Assembly (NCBI GenBank): GCA_025360105.1
Contig: JANYCT010000033.1
Location: forward strand, 58,631 to 122,630
DNA: 64,000 nt
Reading direction: 5' to 3'
DNA from: Actinomycetes bacterium
GTDB taxonomy: Bacteria > Actinomycetota > Acidimicrobiia > Acidimicrobiales > Ilumatobacteraceae
Part shown: positions 1 to 8,740 of the stretch, one piece after another
How the letters are laid out: each line of letters opens with the position of its first letter
Position numbering within the stretch: position 1 is the first letter of the stretch
Position numbers and translations under genes: made by a program
The notes under the pieces: generated by a model
What the model was told of the DNA's origin: nothing
Database searches by the model: none
What the model saw: only the letters and a program-made list of their open reading frames with translations

Positions 1-229
1 CGGGCTGAAGGGCTTCGGGTCCGTTGGTGCGGTACCCCCATTTGCATTCCATGAACACCGTCGACTCGATCAGATGTCCGGCGCCGGTGTCGGCATGCAG
101 GTCGTCGAGCATGTAACGACTCATGCCAGCGATCGACCACAAGTGGTGATGCGGATCGACGATCGGCAACTGCGGATCGATGATGTCCTCTGTGTAGCGA
201 GCCAGCCAATCGTCGTCCCATACGTACAT
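1..229 (-). CDS. Amidohydrolase (amidohydrolase 2 family), C-terminus cut by window edge
   Basis: The first 76 codons are seen; the rest lies left of the window. About residues 23-32 read IVDPHHHLW, the metal-ligand signature that opens the TIM-barrel of amidohydrolase-2 proteins (PF04909), which hydrolyse or decarboxylate small aromatic or lactone substrates. Start ATG at 229 is chosen because the protein aligns there with the usual short N-terminal lead and a -10 box sits 7 nt upstream. It is divergent from marR. Substrate cannot be inferred. Confidence 0.8.
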   Translation of the reverse strand, partial: MYVWDDDWLARYTEDIIDPQLPIVDPHHHLWSIAGMSRYMLDDLHADTGAGHLIESTVFMECKWGYRTNGPEALQP

Positions 230-236
230 AGTGGCG

Positions 237-242
237 ACGTTA
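237..242 (-). promoter_or_regulatory. -10 box, probable leaderless promoter of amidohydrolase
   Basis: On the minus strand TAACGT lies 7 nt before the ATG at 229, which would place the transcript start at or next to the start codon. No clear -35 is seen. Confidence 0.45.
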
Positions 243-302
243 GCCGTCGTCACCAGCGGGAACGGCGGCCGTTCAGGCTGGCGAGGTGAGACCGTTGACA
301 AT

Positions 303-321
303 TAGTTCGATAAACGAACTA
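303..321. promoter_or_regulatory. Palindromic operator, probable MarR binding site
   Basis: Perfect inverted repeat TAGTTCG-ATAAA-CGAACTA (7-bp arms, 5-bp centre) in the divergent promoter region between the amidohydrolase and marR. It immediately follows a consensus -35 TTGACA (295-300) and precedes the -10 TAGAGT (329-334), so a bound MarR dimer should block its own transcription. Size and symmetry fit MarR-family operators. Confidence 0.7.
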
Positions 322-328
322 TCTCCGC

Positions 329-334
329 TAGAGT
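329..334 (+). promoter_or_regulatory. -10 box of marR, probable leaderless start
   Basis: TAGAGT lies 6 nt before the GTG at 341. A possible -35 TTCGAT at 306-311 (17-bp spacer) falls inside the palindrome; an alternative is TTGACA at 295-300 with TATCTC at 320-325. Confidence 0.45.
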
Positions 335-340
335 TGAGAT

Positions 341-817
341 GTGCCAACCGTTCAACGTCCCCCACAGGGCCAACTCGAGCGGCGTGCCGACGGTGAAATC
401 GCGCAGTCGCTGCGCCTTTCGGTGACCCGGCTGGCGCGACTGTTGCGCCAGCAAGACCGCACCGGACTTGGTCCCACGTTGACCGCGGCGCTCGCTTCGA
501 TTTCGCGTGCCGAAGGGGTAACCCACGGCGAGCTTGCTGCGCTCGAACAGGTTGCGCCCCCCACCATCACGACCGTCGTGTCGAAGATGGAGTTGCTCGG
601 ATTGGTGAGGCGCGAAACCGACGCGCGAGACCGTCGCGTGACTCGCATTCACATCACCGCCGCTGGTCGACGTCAACTCGACGACGTACGGAATCGCCGA
701 ACGGTGTGGTTGCAGAACCAGTTGAACGCGTTATCAGCCGACGAACTCGAGCGGCTCGCTGCGGCCGCCGATGTGCTTGTCAAACTCACCCAAGCACCTG
801 CGGACGACGGATCATGA
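341..817 (+). CDS. MarR family transcriptional regulator
   Basis: 158-residue winged-helix regulator. Residues about 60-115 carry the HTH and wing: HGELAALEQVAPPTITTVV then MELLGLVRRETDARDRRVTR, where the acidic/arginine wing motif DxRDRR is diagnostic of MarR. Helical termini would form the dimer interface. Its stop overlaps the start of the MFS exporter gene (ATGA), so it is probably a local ligand-responsive repressor of that exporter and of itself through the palindrome at 303-321. The ligand is unknown. Confidence 0.9.
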   Translation: MPTVQRPPQGQLERRADGEIAQSLRLSVTRLARLLRQQDRTGLGPTLTAALASISRAEGVTHGELAALEQVAPPTITTVVSKMELLGLVRRETDARDRRVTRIHITAAGRRQLDDVRNRRTVWLQNQLNALSADELERLAAAADVLVKLTQAPADDGS

Positions 818-2037
818 AGCGCGGCGGCACGTTTGCTTCCATGAAGATTCGTAATTTCCGGCTGTTCTTCACGGGTCAATTGATCTCCCAGGTTGGCAAC
901 TGGCTCACGTTGATCGCGCAGACATTGCTCGTGCTGAAGCTCACCAACAGCGGCCTTGCGCTCGGGCTGCTGGCCGCATGCCAATTCGGGCCGGTTCTGC
1001 TCATCGGTGCCTGGGCCGGATTGGTCGCCGATCGTTCCGACAAGCGCAAGCTGCTGCTAGCGGTGCAAACATTCGCGATGGCGCAATCGTTTGCTCTTGC
1101 GGCTCTCGCGTTTATGGATAGGCCGCCGCTCGTGGCGCTGTATGCCGTGGCAATGTGCGGCGGCTTTGCCACCGCATTCGACAATCCGGCGCGGCGAGCC
1201 TTCGTTGTGGAGATGGTTCCCGAGAGCCACGTTCAGAATGCGGTGAGCCTGAACAGCGCGCTCATGACCGGGTCACGTGTGGTCGGCCCAGCGCTGGCCG
1301 GACTCCTCATCCACACCGTTGGTTACGGCTGGTGTTTCGTCGTCGATGGTCTGTCCTACATCGCTGTGCTGATCGGACTCTCGATGATGCGTACGAGCGA
1401 ACTGCGCGAGCGCCCGATCTCGCAGCGCGGCAAGGGACAGGTACGTGCAGGCCTTCGCTATGTGCGCACGGTGCCCGACTTGTTCATTCCACTGATGATG
1501 ATGGCGATCATCGGCACGTTCACCTTCAACTTCAATGTGGTCATGCCTCTGCTGATCAAGCGCACGCTCCACGGCGACGACCGCACCTTTACGCTCGTTT
1601 ACTCGGTGATCAGTGTCGGCTCACTGATCGGCGCGCTCGCGTCGGCGCGCCGCGTCACCGTTACAGTCCGTCACGTCGTCGTCTCGGCCATGGCCTTTGG
1701 CGGGGCAATGATCTTGCTCGCCGTCACGCCGAGTCTTGCCTTCACGTTTCCGATCGGCGTGCTTGTGGGTGCGTCGAGCATCGCCTTCATGACCTCATCC
1801 ACTGCGCTGGTACAGGTGCGTGCGGATCCTTCGATGCGCGGTCGGGTGCTTGCACTGCAAGCGATCGTGTTCCTGGGCAGCACTCCCATTGGCGGGCCGA
1901 TACTTGGCGCCATATGCCAGGTGTTCAGCCCGCGCATCGGCGTGCTCGTTGGCGGAGTCGCTGCATGCGTTGCAGCAATCTATGGATGGCACGCCACGCA
2001 CATCGACGTACCGCTGTCCACGCAAGCGGTGGCCTGA
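814..2037 (+). CDS. MFS transporter, probable drug or metabolite exporter
   Basis: 407-residue integral membrane protein with about 12 hydrophobic segments, resembling the MFS_3/enterobactin-exporter group (PF05977): N-terminal NFRLFFTGQLISQVGNW, and the loop VADRSDKRK between helices 2 and 3. The ATG at 814 overlaps the marR stop; the reading frame is open further upstream inside marR but the family N-terminus begins here. The marR-MFS pair is a classic exporter unit; substrate unknown. Confidence 0.88.
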   Translation: MKRGGTFASMKIRNFRLFFTGQLISQVGNWLTLIAQTLLVLKLTNSGLALGLLAACQFGPVLLIGAWAGLVADRSDKRKLLLAVQTFAMAQSFALAALAFMDRPPLVALYAVAMCGGFATAFDNPARRAFVVEMVPESHVQNAVSLNSALMTGSRVVGPALAGLLIHTVGYGWCFVVDGLSYIAVLIGLSMMRTSELRERPISQRGKGQVRAGLRYVRTVPDLFIPLMMMAIIGTFTFNFNVVMPLLIKRTLHGDDRTFTLVYSVISVGSLIGALASARRVTVTVRHVVVSAMAFGGAMILLAVTPSLAFTFPIGVLVGASSIAFMTSSTALVQVRADPSMRGRVLALQAIVFLGSTPIGGPILGAICQVFSPRIGVLVGGVAACVAAIYGWHATHIDVPLSTQAVA

Positions 2038-2041
2038 GCGA

Positions 2042-2742
2042 TCATCGCCCGTTGTCGCCGAAGCGGAATTCGTAGGTGAGTTCGTCGAGTGTGGCTATGA
2101 GGCTGGAGTCCAGCGGTGAGTCGTCTGCGGCAATGACCTCGGCAAGCTGTGCTGAACATCCGGGCGGTCCAGTACCGCTCCTGATACCGACCCGCCGCGT
2201 GACCAAGCGTGAACCGCCCACCCTCGGTCGGTGCGCCCGGGCGGTGCTTGCCCGTGAGGAATCCACCGGCGAGCGGGTTGTAGGGGATGACGGCGATGGA
2301 CTCATCGGCGCAGAGGGGGAGAAGCTCGCGTTCGTTCTCCCGCAAGAGCAGGTTGTAGCGGGGTTGCACGGAACCAAATCGGGCCGTGCCGAGGCCCTTG
2401 CTACGTCCCAACAGGCGGGCGAGCTGATAAGCGAGAAGGTTCGAGCAGCCGGCGTAGCGGAACTTGCCGACCGTCACCAGATCATCGAGCGCGTGCATGC
2501 TCTCGTCGATGGGCGTGTTCGGGTCGTAGCCGTGCAGTTGGTACAGGTCGGCGTAGTCAGTGCCAGTCGACGGAGCGACGCATCGATCGAACACATGATG
2601 TTCTTGCGTGACTTGCCGTGGTCCCAGCGATTTCGACCGGTGGGGAAGAAGCACTTGGTCGCCACGATGTAGTTCTCGCGTCGACGCATCAGCCATCGAC
2701 CGCCGATGTCCTCGGTGCGGCCAAATCGGATGTGTTCCATAG
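2042..2742 (-). pseudogene. Aldo/keto reductase remnant, frameshifted and truncated
   Basis: Three minus-strand frames together spell an aldo/keto reductase (YghZ/Kvbeta-like): GRTEDIGGRWLMRRRENYIV (about 2640-2730), then TDYADLYQLHGYDPNTPIDE and VQPRYNLLLRENERELLPL in a second frame, then LDELTYEFRFGDNGR in a third. A one-base loss near 2565 (ASLRRL|GTDYAD) and a shift plus a loss of roughly 40 codons near 2160-2190 break it. The first ~60 residues, including the catalytic Asp/Tyr region, are missing beyond 2742. No functional product is expected. Confidence 0.8.
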
Positions 2743-2776
2743 CCGGGCTCCATAGCCAGCCTGTTGACTGTGAGTC

Positions 2777-3667
2777 GTGCCGATCCTGCTCGCGTTTGCC
2801 TGTGCTGTGGTCTATGGCGTCGCCGACTACTGCGGCGGTCGCGCGTCGCGTTCGGCAGCGAGCACGGTGGTGAGTCTGATCGGTCAGGCCACCAGTCTCG
2901 TGCTCGTCTTGGTGGTCGTGTTCGTGATGCGAACGTCGGTACCGAGCTGGAGCGACTGGGCCTGGGGCGGTGCTGCCGGCGTGGCCACCGCTGTCGCACT
3001 CGGGGCGTTTTATCATGCTCTCTCACACGGAGCGATGACTGTCGTCGCGCCAATCACGGCCGTCACGAGTGCTGCAATTCCCGTCGCGGTGGGGCTCTTC
3101 TCCGGCGAACGCCCGGGCGCCCTTTCGCTGGCTGGCATGGCATTGGCAGTTGTGGCCGTGGCGCTTGTGAGCGGCGCGGTCGGCGAGCGTCACACGGCCA
3201 CACCGTTGGCCACCCTGCTTCTGGCGTTCGTGGCCGGAGCTGGCTTTGCGGTGATCTTCGTGACGCTTGATCGAACGTCGCACGGCAGCGGCATGTGGCC
3301 GCTCGTCTCGGCGCGCATCGTGTCGGTGTTACTGGTTGGCGCCTTCGTGCTCGTCGCCTCGCATCGTTCGCGCACCGTGCGCGATGGTGCCGGTTCGACT
3401 GGCGTCAGCGCTGCCGGCATGAGCGTCACGGTGTGGCGGCTTGCCATGCTTGCGGGGGCCCTGGACATGGTCGCGAATGTGCTCTACGTGCTCGCTGTGC
3501 GGCGCGGTCTGTTGTCGGTCGTGGTCGTTGTGGCCGCGATGTATCCGGTGAGCACGGTATGCCTCGCCTTCGGACTCGACCGCGAGCGCGTTTCCAGATC
3601 GCAGGCGCTCGGTATGGCGCTTGCTGTCGCTGCGCTCGTGCTCGTCAGTCTGGGGAAGACGGGGTAG
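2777..3667 (+). CDS. DMT family transporter (EamA domains)
   Basis: 296 residues, almost entirely hydrophobic, with about ten membrane segments arranged as two EamA repeats (PF00892), the usual size for the drug/metabolite transporter superfamily. Starts at GTG 2777; the N-terminus ILLAFACAVVYGVADYCGG enters helix 1 directly. The 3' end overlaps the convergent hydrolase gene by 23 bp. Transport direction and substrate cannot be told. Confidence 0.85.
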   Translation: MPILLAFACAVVYGVADYCGGRASRSAASTVVSLIGQATSLVLVLVVVFVMRTSVPSWSDWAWGGAAGVATAVALGAFYHALSHGAMTVVAPITAVTSAAIPVAVGLFSGERPGALSLAGMALAVVAVALVSGAVGERHTATPLATLLLAFVAGAGFAVIFVTLDRTSHGSGMWPLVSARIVSVLLVGAFVLVASHRSRTVRDGAGSTGVSAAGMSVTVWRLAMLAGALDMVANVLYVLAVRRGLLSVVVVVAAMYPVSTVCLAFGLDRERVSRSQALGMALAVAALVLVSLGKTG

Positions 3668-5009
3668 CGGCGGCATCCACGATGGCAAGTGACTCTCGGC
3701 TGGCCGATAAAAAGATGCCCTTGCTCATCAACGACGGCTCCGCTTTGCGGCGCAACACGTAGATCGCGGAGCGCCCGGCGTGGATGGTCGGGTCATCGGG
3801 AGCGGCCCAACCTGCAAAGTCGGCAAAGTGACAGGCCAGGCGCAGGTCGCCATCAGCTGCGGCGAGCTCGGCTCTGCGCATCAGCACCTCGGGGCCGCCG
3901 ACGAGCTCGGCCAACGCCACCGCAACAGCAGCATCGGGCGACGGCTTCAGCCGGCTCGCTGCGCCGTCCCACCAACCACCGAATTGGCGCCAGATGTTGT
4001 GCACCACGAACTCGGGTTCGTCATACAGCGGACGCAGGTATGGCTTTGCAAGCGTGTCTGCCGGCACCCTCACGGTGTGCAGGATCGTGTCGAGGGTTGC
4101 ACCGCTGTTCATCATCGCGATCACTTCCGACACGAGGGTCTCGAGCGCTGTGGCGATTTCGTCGAGTACGCGCGCAATGCGGTCGGCCCCACTGATCGGC
4201 AGTCCGTGCGCAGGCAGCAACAGCTCGGGGCCTTGCGCGATCATCGCACGGAGCGCCGCGGCCCACTCGATGGGGTACCGCTGTACCTTTTGGGGATTGC
4301 CGGCGTTCGGGAAATTCCAGATGAGGAAGTCGCCGCTCATGATGCAACGACGCTCGGGAAGCCAGGCCCAGAGATGATCGTCGGTCTCACCTCGTGCATG
4401 ATGCAGCTCGATCATTTCGTCACCCACAGACATGGTGTGATTCGTCGCGAAGGTCTCTGTTGGCCGCATCGTTCGAGCGGGCAGGAAGCGCCGTGCATTG
4501 CGAGTGTTCACCGTCACAGCGCTGGAACCGTGACTGGTATCGAGGTCGACGTCGCCAATGCCGAGGTTTAGTTCGCCTGCTAACCCGCCGAACTGGCGGG
4601 CATTGATGATGAGGTTCCAGTTGTTGGTGTAGTCGTAGCGATCGAGGCGATGTGCGACGTTGTCGTGTCCGATCACGTGCGGGGCCGGGTGACCGTCGCG
4701 CTCGGCTGCCGCAGCGAAGAAACTACTGCCACCTACGTGGTCGGCGTGGCCGTGCGTATAGACGAGGTGGCTGACCGGCGCGAGGTCCCATCCGCGCAGC
4801 GCACCGACGACTGCCTCACCAGTGGCCACGCCCGAGGAATCGAACGCGACGATGCCCGCGCCGGTGCGCAGGGCCACGCAATGGCTGAAGCTCTCGACGA
4901 TTGCCAACCCGTCTCCGAGCTCGCTCAGTTCGTTGGTGACCCGATTCACCGGCTGATCCGTGTAGCCGGAGTCAATGATACGAGAGGAGAGATCGAACAG
5001 GTCGGCCAT
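3645..5009 (-). CDS. MBL-fold metallo-hydrolase with alkyl-sulfatase dimerisation domain
   Basis: 454 residues. Residues about 84-93 hold the zinc motif THGHADHVGG of the metallo-beta-lactamase fold; a further ligand region HHARGETDDHLWAW and LLPAHGLPI follow. The C-terminal third (GGWWDGAASRLKP onward) matches the alkyl-sulfatase dimerisation domain (PF14863), as in SdsA1/BDS1-type sulfatases, but the SCP2-like third domain is absent. Hydrolysis of a sulfate ester or related substrate is possible, not proven. A -10 box 7 nt upstream suggests a leaderless mRNA. Confidence 0.82.
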   Translation of the reverse strand: MADLFDLSSRIIDSGYTDQPVNRVTNELSELGDGLAIVESFSHCVALRTGAGIVAFDSSGVATGEAVVGALRGWDLAPVSHLVYTHGHADHVGGSSFFAAAAERDGHPAPHVIGHDNVAHRLDRYDYTNNWNLIINARQFGGLAGELNLGIGDVDLDTSHGSSAVTVNTRNARRFLPARTMRPTETFATNHTMSVGDEMIELHHARGETDDHLWAWLPERRCIMSGDFLIWNFPNAGNPQKVQRYPIEWAAALRAMIAQGPELLLPAHGLPISGADRIARVLDEIATALETLVSEVIAMMNSGATLDTILHTVRVPADTLAKPYLRPLYDEPEFVVHNIWRQFGGWWDGAASRLKPSPDAAVAVALAELVGGPEVLMRRAELAAADGDLRLACHFADFAGWAAPDDPTIHAGRSAIYVLRRKAEPSLMSKGIFLSASRESLAIVDAAATPSSPD

Positions 5010-5016
5010 GCATCCG

Positions 5017-5022
5017 ACGCTA
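5017..5022 (-). promoter_or_regulatory. -10 box of the MBL hydrolase gene
   Basis: Minus-strand TAGCGT, 7 nt before the ATG at 5009; same hexamer as the promoter-like sites at 22680 and 26364. Confidence 0.45.
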
Positions 5023-5037
5023 ACGGCCGACGAGGTC

Positions 5038-5861
5038 TCAGCTCTGCTTCAGGCGTCCTCGTAACGCAACGAAGGCCGATGTGAACGACACCACGCCCAA
5101 TCCGCCGATCGCCAAAAACGCCTTGAGCAATGCAGGGCCGTTCCAATCCTCGAGCACCAGTGAACGCAGACCATCGAGCCGGTAGGTGACCGGATTCCAA
5201 CTGGCCACGGTGCTGAGCCAACCGGTGAGTGCCTCCTTGGGCAAGAACGCAGTGGTAAGGAACGCGAACGGGAAGAAGAGCAAGAAACTGGCGTTGACTG
5301 CAGCGGGGTTCCCGGTCTTCAATGCGATTGCGCAGGGGAAACCGGTGAAGGCAAGTCCCCAGAGCCCACCCATTGCGATGAACAGCACCAGGCCGGCAAA
5401 CCCGGTCGCAAAGTGGACTCCGAGAATCACTCCGAGTGCGACGACGGGGATGCACAGGTGATCACCAGGGCGAGGTCTGCCATCATCAGGCCCAGCAACA
5501 GCGTGGTGCGACGAACCGGCGTGAGCAACAGCCGGTCGAAATAGCCGTCGTGGATGTCGGTGACGAGTGAGCCGGCACGCGACACACCCGTGACGGCAAA
5601 CACGATCGAAACCGGAAGTTGGAATGCCTTGAAATTGAAGCCGGCGGGTGCTGTCTTTTCCACGAAGTCCTGGAGCGCGCCGACGTTGACGATGAAGAAG
5701 AACACCGGAATGGCGAGCGCCGGGATGATCGCCTCGGGCTCGCGCAACGTGAGGCGGATGGCGCGCAGCGCGACGCTGTGCAAATCGCGCCAGAACCCGC
5801 CACGGAGCGCCCGTGCATCGGTCGAGGTGTTGAAGACTGGTTGCGCTTGGATCGTCATCAC
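5038..5861 (-). pseudogene. ABC-2 type permease (DrrB-like), frameshifted
   Basis: The N-terminal half (TIQAQPVFNTSTDARALRGG, a membrane anchor, then LVTDIHDGYFDRLLLTPVRR) is in one frame to about 5455; the C-terminal half (IPVVALGVILGVHFATG to ALRGRLKQS) continues in another. Joined, they give a normal ~270-residue ABC-2 permease (PF01061) with six membrane segments and the DGYFDRLLLTPV cytoplasmic motif. One base is lost or gained around 5455-5465. Start GTG 5861 or ATG 5858 overlaps the upstream ATPase remnant. Confidence 0.82.
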
Positions 5862-6550
5862 GCATCCCCGCCGAGGTGAGCACCGGTAATGGTGAGGAAG
5901 ACGTCGTCGAGCGTTGGGGTTCGCAGTGTGAGCTCGCGAACAGAGATGTCGGCTTCGCTCAGCGCGACGGCGACCAGCCTGATCGCTGCCGAATCATCAC
6001 TCACCGAGACCACGATCTCGTCACCACACGGCTGCTCGGCTGATCGGATCGAGTCCGGCGGTGGGCTCGTCGAGAAACAGCACTTCGGGATCGTGAACCA
6101 GCGAAGCAGCAAGATCGAGACGACGCTTCATGCCCCCGAGTAGGTGGCGATGCGTTGGTCGATGGCATCACCGATATCGACAAGCGGAAGCAACTGTTCG
6201 AGGCACTGATGGCGTTCGGACTTGGACACGCCGTAGAAGCGGCCCTGCAGGTCGAGCAGTTCGCGCCCGATTTACTTGGGATCGAGCGCGGCCTGCTGCA
6301 GCGCGACACCGATGCGCAGCCGAACCGCGGCAGCGTTCTCGACGACGTCGTAGCCGGCGACGCGAGCAGAACCGCTGGTGGGTGCCAGGAGCGTGGTGAG
6401 CATGCGCACCGTTGTGGACGTGCCGGCGCCGTTGGGTCCGAGAAAGCCGTAGATCTCGCTGCTTGCAACCGTGAGATCGACTCCCTCGACGGCCACGAAC
6501 TCGCCGAAATGCCGTGTGAGCTTGACGGCTTCAATTGTTGGGGCCGCCAC
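5858..6550 (-). pseudogene. ABC transporter ATP-binding protein (DrrA-like), multiply disrupted
   Basis: N-terminal IEAVKLTRHFGEFVAVEGVD and C-terminal TLRTPTLDDVFLTITGAHL are typical DrrA ends. Four lesions are visible: the Walker A lysine is threonine (GPNGAGTST), an in-frame TAA at 6272-6274 follows ALDPK, a one-base loss at about 6133-6137 breaks the signature TYSGGMKRR, and after [10 protein letters not shown] about 55 codons including the switch histidine are gone (junction near 6025-6035). GTG start at 6550 overlaps the acyl-CoA dehydrogenase stop. Confidence 0.85.
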
Positions 6551-7647
6551 TAGCGCGGCAGCCCCAACACGCGCTCGCCGAGAATGTTTCGCATCACGTT
6601 CGAGGTGCCGCCCATAATGGTGTAGCCGGGGGCGTAACAGAGCCCTTGGGTGACCTGGTTCCACAGGGTTGCCTCGGGCCCCAGCGTACGCGATACGAAT
6701 TCGGCGACCTGCACCTCGTGTTCGGTGCAGAAGCATTTCGTTGCTGCGCTGAAACCGGCCGGTGCCTGTTGTAGCGCCTCGCGCACCACCAAGATGCGAC
6801 CGATGCGATACGCGATCTCGAGTGCGGCAATCTCTTGGCGCACGATAGGACTCGACGTATCCGCGCGCTCGCGGGCCAGCAAATACAGCGCGTGGTTGCT
6901 GACCAGTCGGTCGATGCCGCCGCGCTCATGCTCGAGTTGGCGCATGGTCTGCTTGAACGCAGCGCCTTCGGTGCCGACCAGGTTGATCACCGGCACTCTC
7001 ACGTCGGTGAAGAACACCTCGCAGAAATGTCGATTGGTGGTCATGTCCTTGATCGGGCGAACCTCGATGCCCGGAGTGTCCATTGGCACGATGATCTCAC
7101 TGATACCCGCATGCGGCGGGCCCTCGGTTGTGGTGCGGCAGATGAGATAGCAGTAGTCGGCAACCTCGCCGAAGCTGGTCCAGATCTTCTGGCCGTTGAT
7201 CACCCAATCGTCGCCGTCGCGCACGGCGCTGGTCTTCAAGCTGGCGAGGTCGCTGCCGGCGTTTGGTTCGCTCATGCCGATGCACCACGTGGTCTCGCCA
7301 CTGAGAATGCGCGGCAGGAACTCGGCCTGCTGGTCGGGGCGACCGTAGGTGATGAGGGTGGGACCCATCTGCCGGTCGGCGAACCACATCGCCGCGATAG
7401 GCGCCCCTGCGGCAATGAGTTCTTCGCCGACGATGAGGCGCTCGATCGCCGGACGCCCGCCACCGCCGAACTCCGTTGGCCAGGTCATGCCGATCCATCC
7501 CTGCGCCGACATCTCTGTGGCGAACTCCTTGCTGTAGCCGTTGATCCAGCTGTCGTTGCTGCGACCGAGCCGTTCGACGGCTGCGGACGCCACTTTGCGG
7601 GCGCGTGCGCGCAACTCGTTCTGTTCGGGTGTCCAGGCGAATTCCAT
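6550..7647 (-). CDS. Acyl-CoA dehydrogenase
   Basis: 365 residues, three-domain FAD acyl-CoA dehydrogenase. N-terminal helical domain, middle domain with MSEPNAGSDLASLKTSA (FAD/substrate loop) and INGQKIWTS, and C-terminal four-helix domain ending YTIMGGTSNVMRNILGERVL. It would oxidise an acyl-CoA thioester to the enoyl-CoA and pass electrons to ETF in the cytosol. ATG 7647 (MEFAWTPEQ) is preferred to an upstream start because the family begins there and a -10 box lies 7 nt before it. Substrate (fatty or steroid side chain) is open. Confidence 0.9.
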   Translation of the reverse strand: MEFAWTPEQNELRARARKVASAAVERLGRSNDSWINGYSKEFATEMSAQGWIGMTWPTEFGGGGRPAIERLIVGEELIAAGAPIAAMWFADRQMGPTLITYGRPDQQAEFLPRILSGETTWCIGMSEPNAGSDLASLKTSAVRDGDDWVINGQKIWTSFGEVADYCYLICRTTTEGPPHAGISEIIVPMDTPGIEVRPIKDMTTNRHFCEVFFTDVRVPVINLVGTEGAAFKQTMRQLEHERGGIDRLVSNHALYLLARERADTSSPIVRQEIAALEIAYRIGRILVVREALQQAPAGFSAATKCFCTEHEVQVAEFVSRTLGPEATLWNQVTQGLCYAPGYTIMGGTSNVMRNILGERVLGLPR

Positions 7648-7654
7648 GGCGATG

Positions 7655-7660
7655 ATGGTA
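7655..7660 (-). promoter_or_regulatory. -10 box of the acyl-CoA dehydrogenase gene
   Basis: Minus-strand TACCAT, 7 nt before the ATG at 7647. Confidence 0.4.
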
Positions 7661-7720
7661 GATCGCCTCCGGTGGATCATCGCCCTTCAGCGACCTCAAA
7701 CGTGGCGGTGTGACGAAAAC

Positions 7721-8620
7721 TCAGTCGTCTCGTGTGATGCCGAGTGGCCGGTCACCGGCCACGGTGACGCGATGCATGATGCGGCGGTGGTCGCCATAGT
7801 CGGCAGCCGCATAGTGGGCGGTTGCGCGGTTGTCCCAGAACGCCACATCATCGTTGCGCCATTTCCAACGCACGACCCGCTCGGGCTCGACCGTGTGTGC
7901 GTACAGCAGGTTCAAGATCGCGTCGCTCTCGGTTGGCAACAAACCAACGATGCTTTGCGTGAAGGTCTCGTTCACGAAGAGCCCTCGCTCACCGGTTTCG
8001 GGGTGCAGCCGCACCACGGGATGCTGCACCGGTGACAGCGTTGCCAGTCGCTTCTGTTGGTCGCCGCTCGGATCGTCGCTACGGAAGCGCTCGAACGTGC
8101 CGCTGGCACTGTGGATGGCGGTCAGTCCGTCGATCGCAATTTGGATCGGCGCAGACAGAGTCGTGTATGCGTCGATGAGGTCAGCCCACAACGTGTCGCC
8201 TCCCCGTTGAGGGATCTGGCGCGCAGCGAGGATAGTTCCCATCGGCGGCCGTTCCGAGAACGTGACGTCGGTATGCCAACGATTGTTGTAGCTGGTGCCG
8301 TTCCCGCGACTCCCGACACCGAGTGGGTAGTCGCTGCTATCGAGCACGAGCACCTCGGGATGGTCGTCGTCGAGACCGCCGAGCAGTGGATGCGCCGGTG
8401 TCAATGCGCCGAAGCGCCGTGCGAACACCACCTGTGCCGTCGGCGTGATCCGCTGGTCGCGGAAGAACACCACTCGAAATGCCAACAGCGCAGATCGGAT
8501 GGCAGCGACCTCGTCGTCGGCAAGACTCTGCGCGAGGTCAGGGCCATGAATGATCGCACCGAGCGTGCCCGTGAGTGGTTCCACCGACCATCCGGGCGGC
8601 AGCCGGTGATCTCGGGACAT
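7721..8620 (-). CDS. TauD/TfdA family 2-oxoglutarate-dependent dioxygenase
   Basis: 299 residues. Carries the Fe(II) ligands NRWHTDVTF (about residue 125) and the distal histidine in HRRIMHRVTVAGD near the C-terminus, plus AFWDNRATAHYA, all hallmarks of PF02668. It couples 2-oxoglutarate decarboxylation to hydroxylation of a sulfonate, aryloxyacid or similar compound. The ATG at 8620 gives the family N-terminus; a GTG at 8647 is possible. The frame stays open far upstream, antisense to icd, which is a composition effect. Confidence 0.88.
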   Translation of the reverse strand: MSRDHRLPPGWSVEPLTGTLGAIIHGPDLAQSLADDEVAAIRSALLAFRVVFFRDQRITPTAQVVFARRFGALTPAHPLLGGLDDDHPEVLVLDSSDYPLGVGSRGNGTSYNNRWHTDVTFSERPPMGTILAARQIPQRGGDTLWADLIDAYTTLSAPIQIAIDGLTAIHSASGTFERFRSDDPSGDQQKRLATLSPVQHPVVRLHPETGERGLFVNETFTQSIVGLLPTESDAILNLLYAHTVEPERVVRWKWRNDDVAFWDNRATAHYAAADYGDHRRIMHRVTVAGDRPLGITRDD

Positions 8621-8689
8621 GGCTTCGCTGGTCGTTGTGGTCGTCACGCGCCGAGCATGGCAAAGGTGCCCCAACGTGTCAACTGCGGC

Positions 8690-8695
8690 TAGACT
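8690..8695 (+). promoter_or_regulatory. Possible -10 box of icd
   Basis: TAGACT, an actinobacterial-type -10, lies 45 nt before icd; a Shine-Dalgarno-like GAAAGG follows at about 8728. No good -35 is seen. Confidence 0.35.
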
Positions 8696-8740
8696 GTACA
8701 AGTCGAATACAAGTGAGTCCGACAGCCGAAAGGTGTTCAC

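Noticed and set aside
3689..4571. Plus-strand open frames across the MBL hydrolase gene
   Set aside because: They lack family motifs and are shadows of the minus-strand gene with its clear THGHADH signature.
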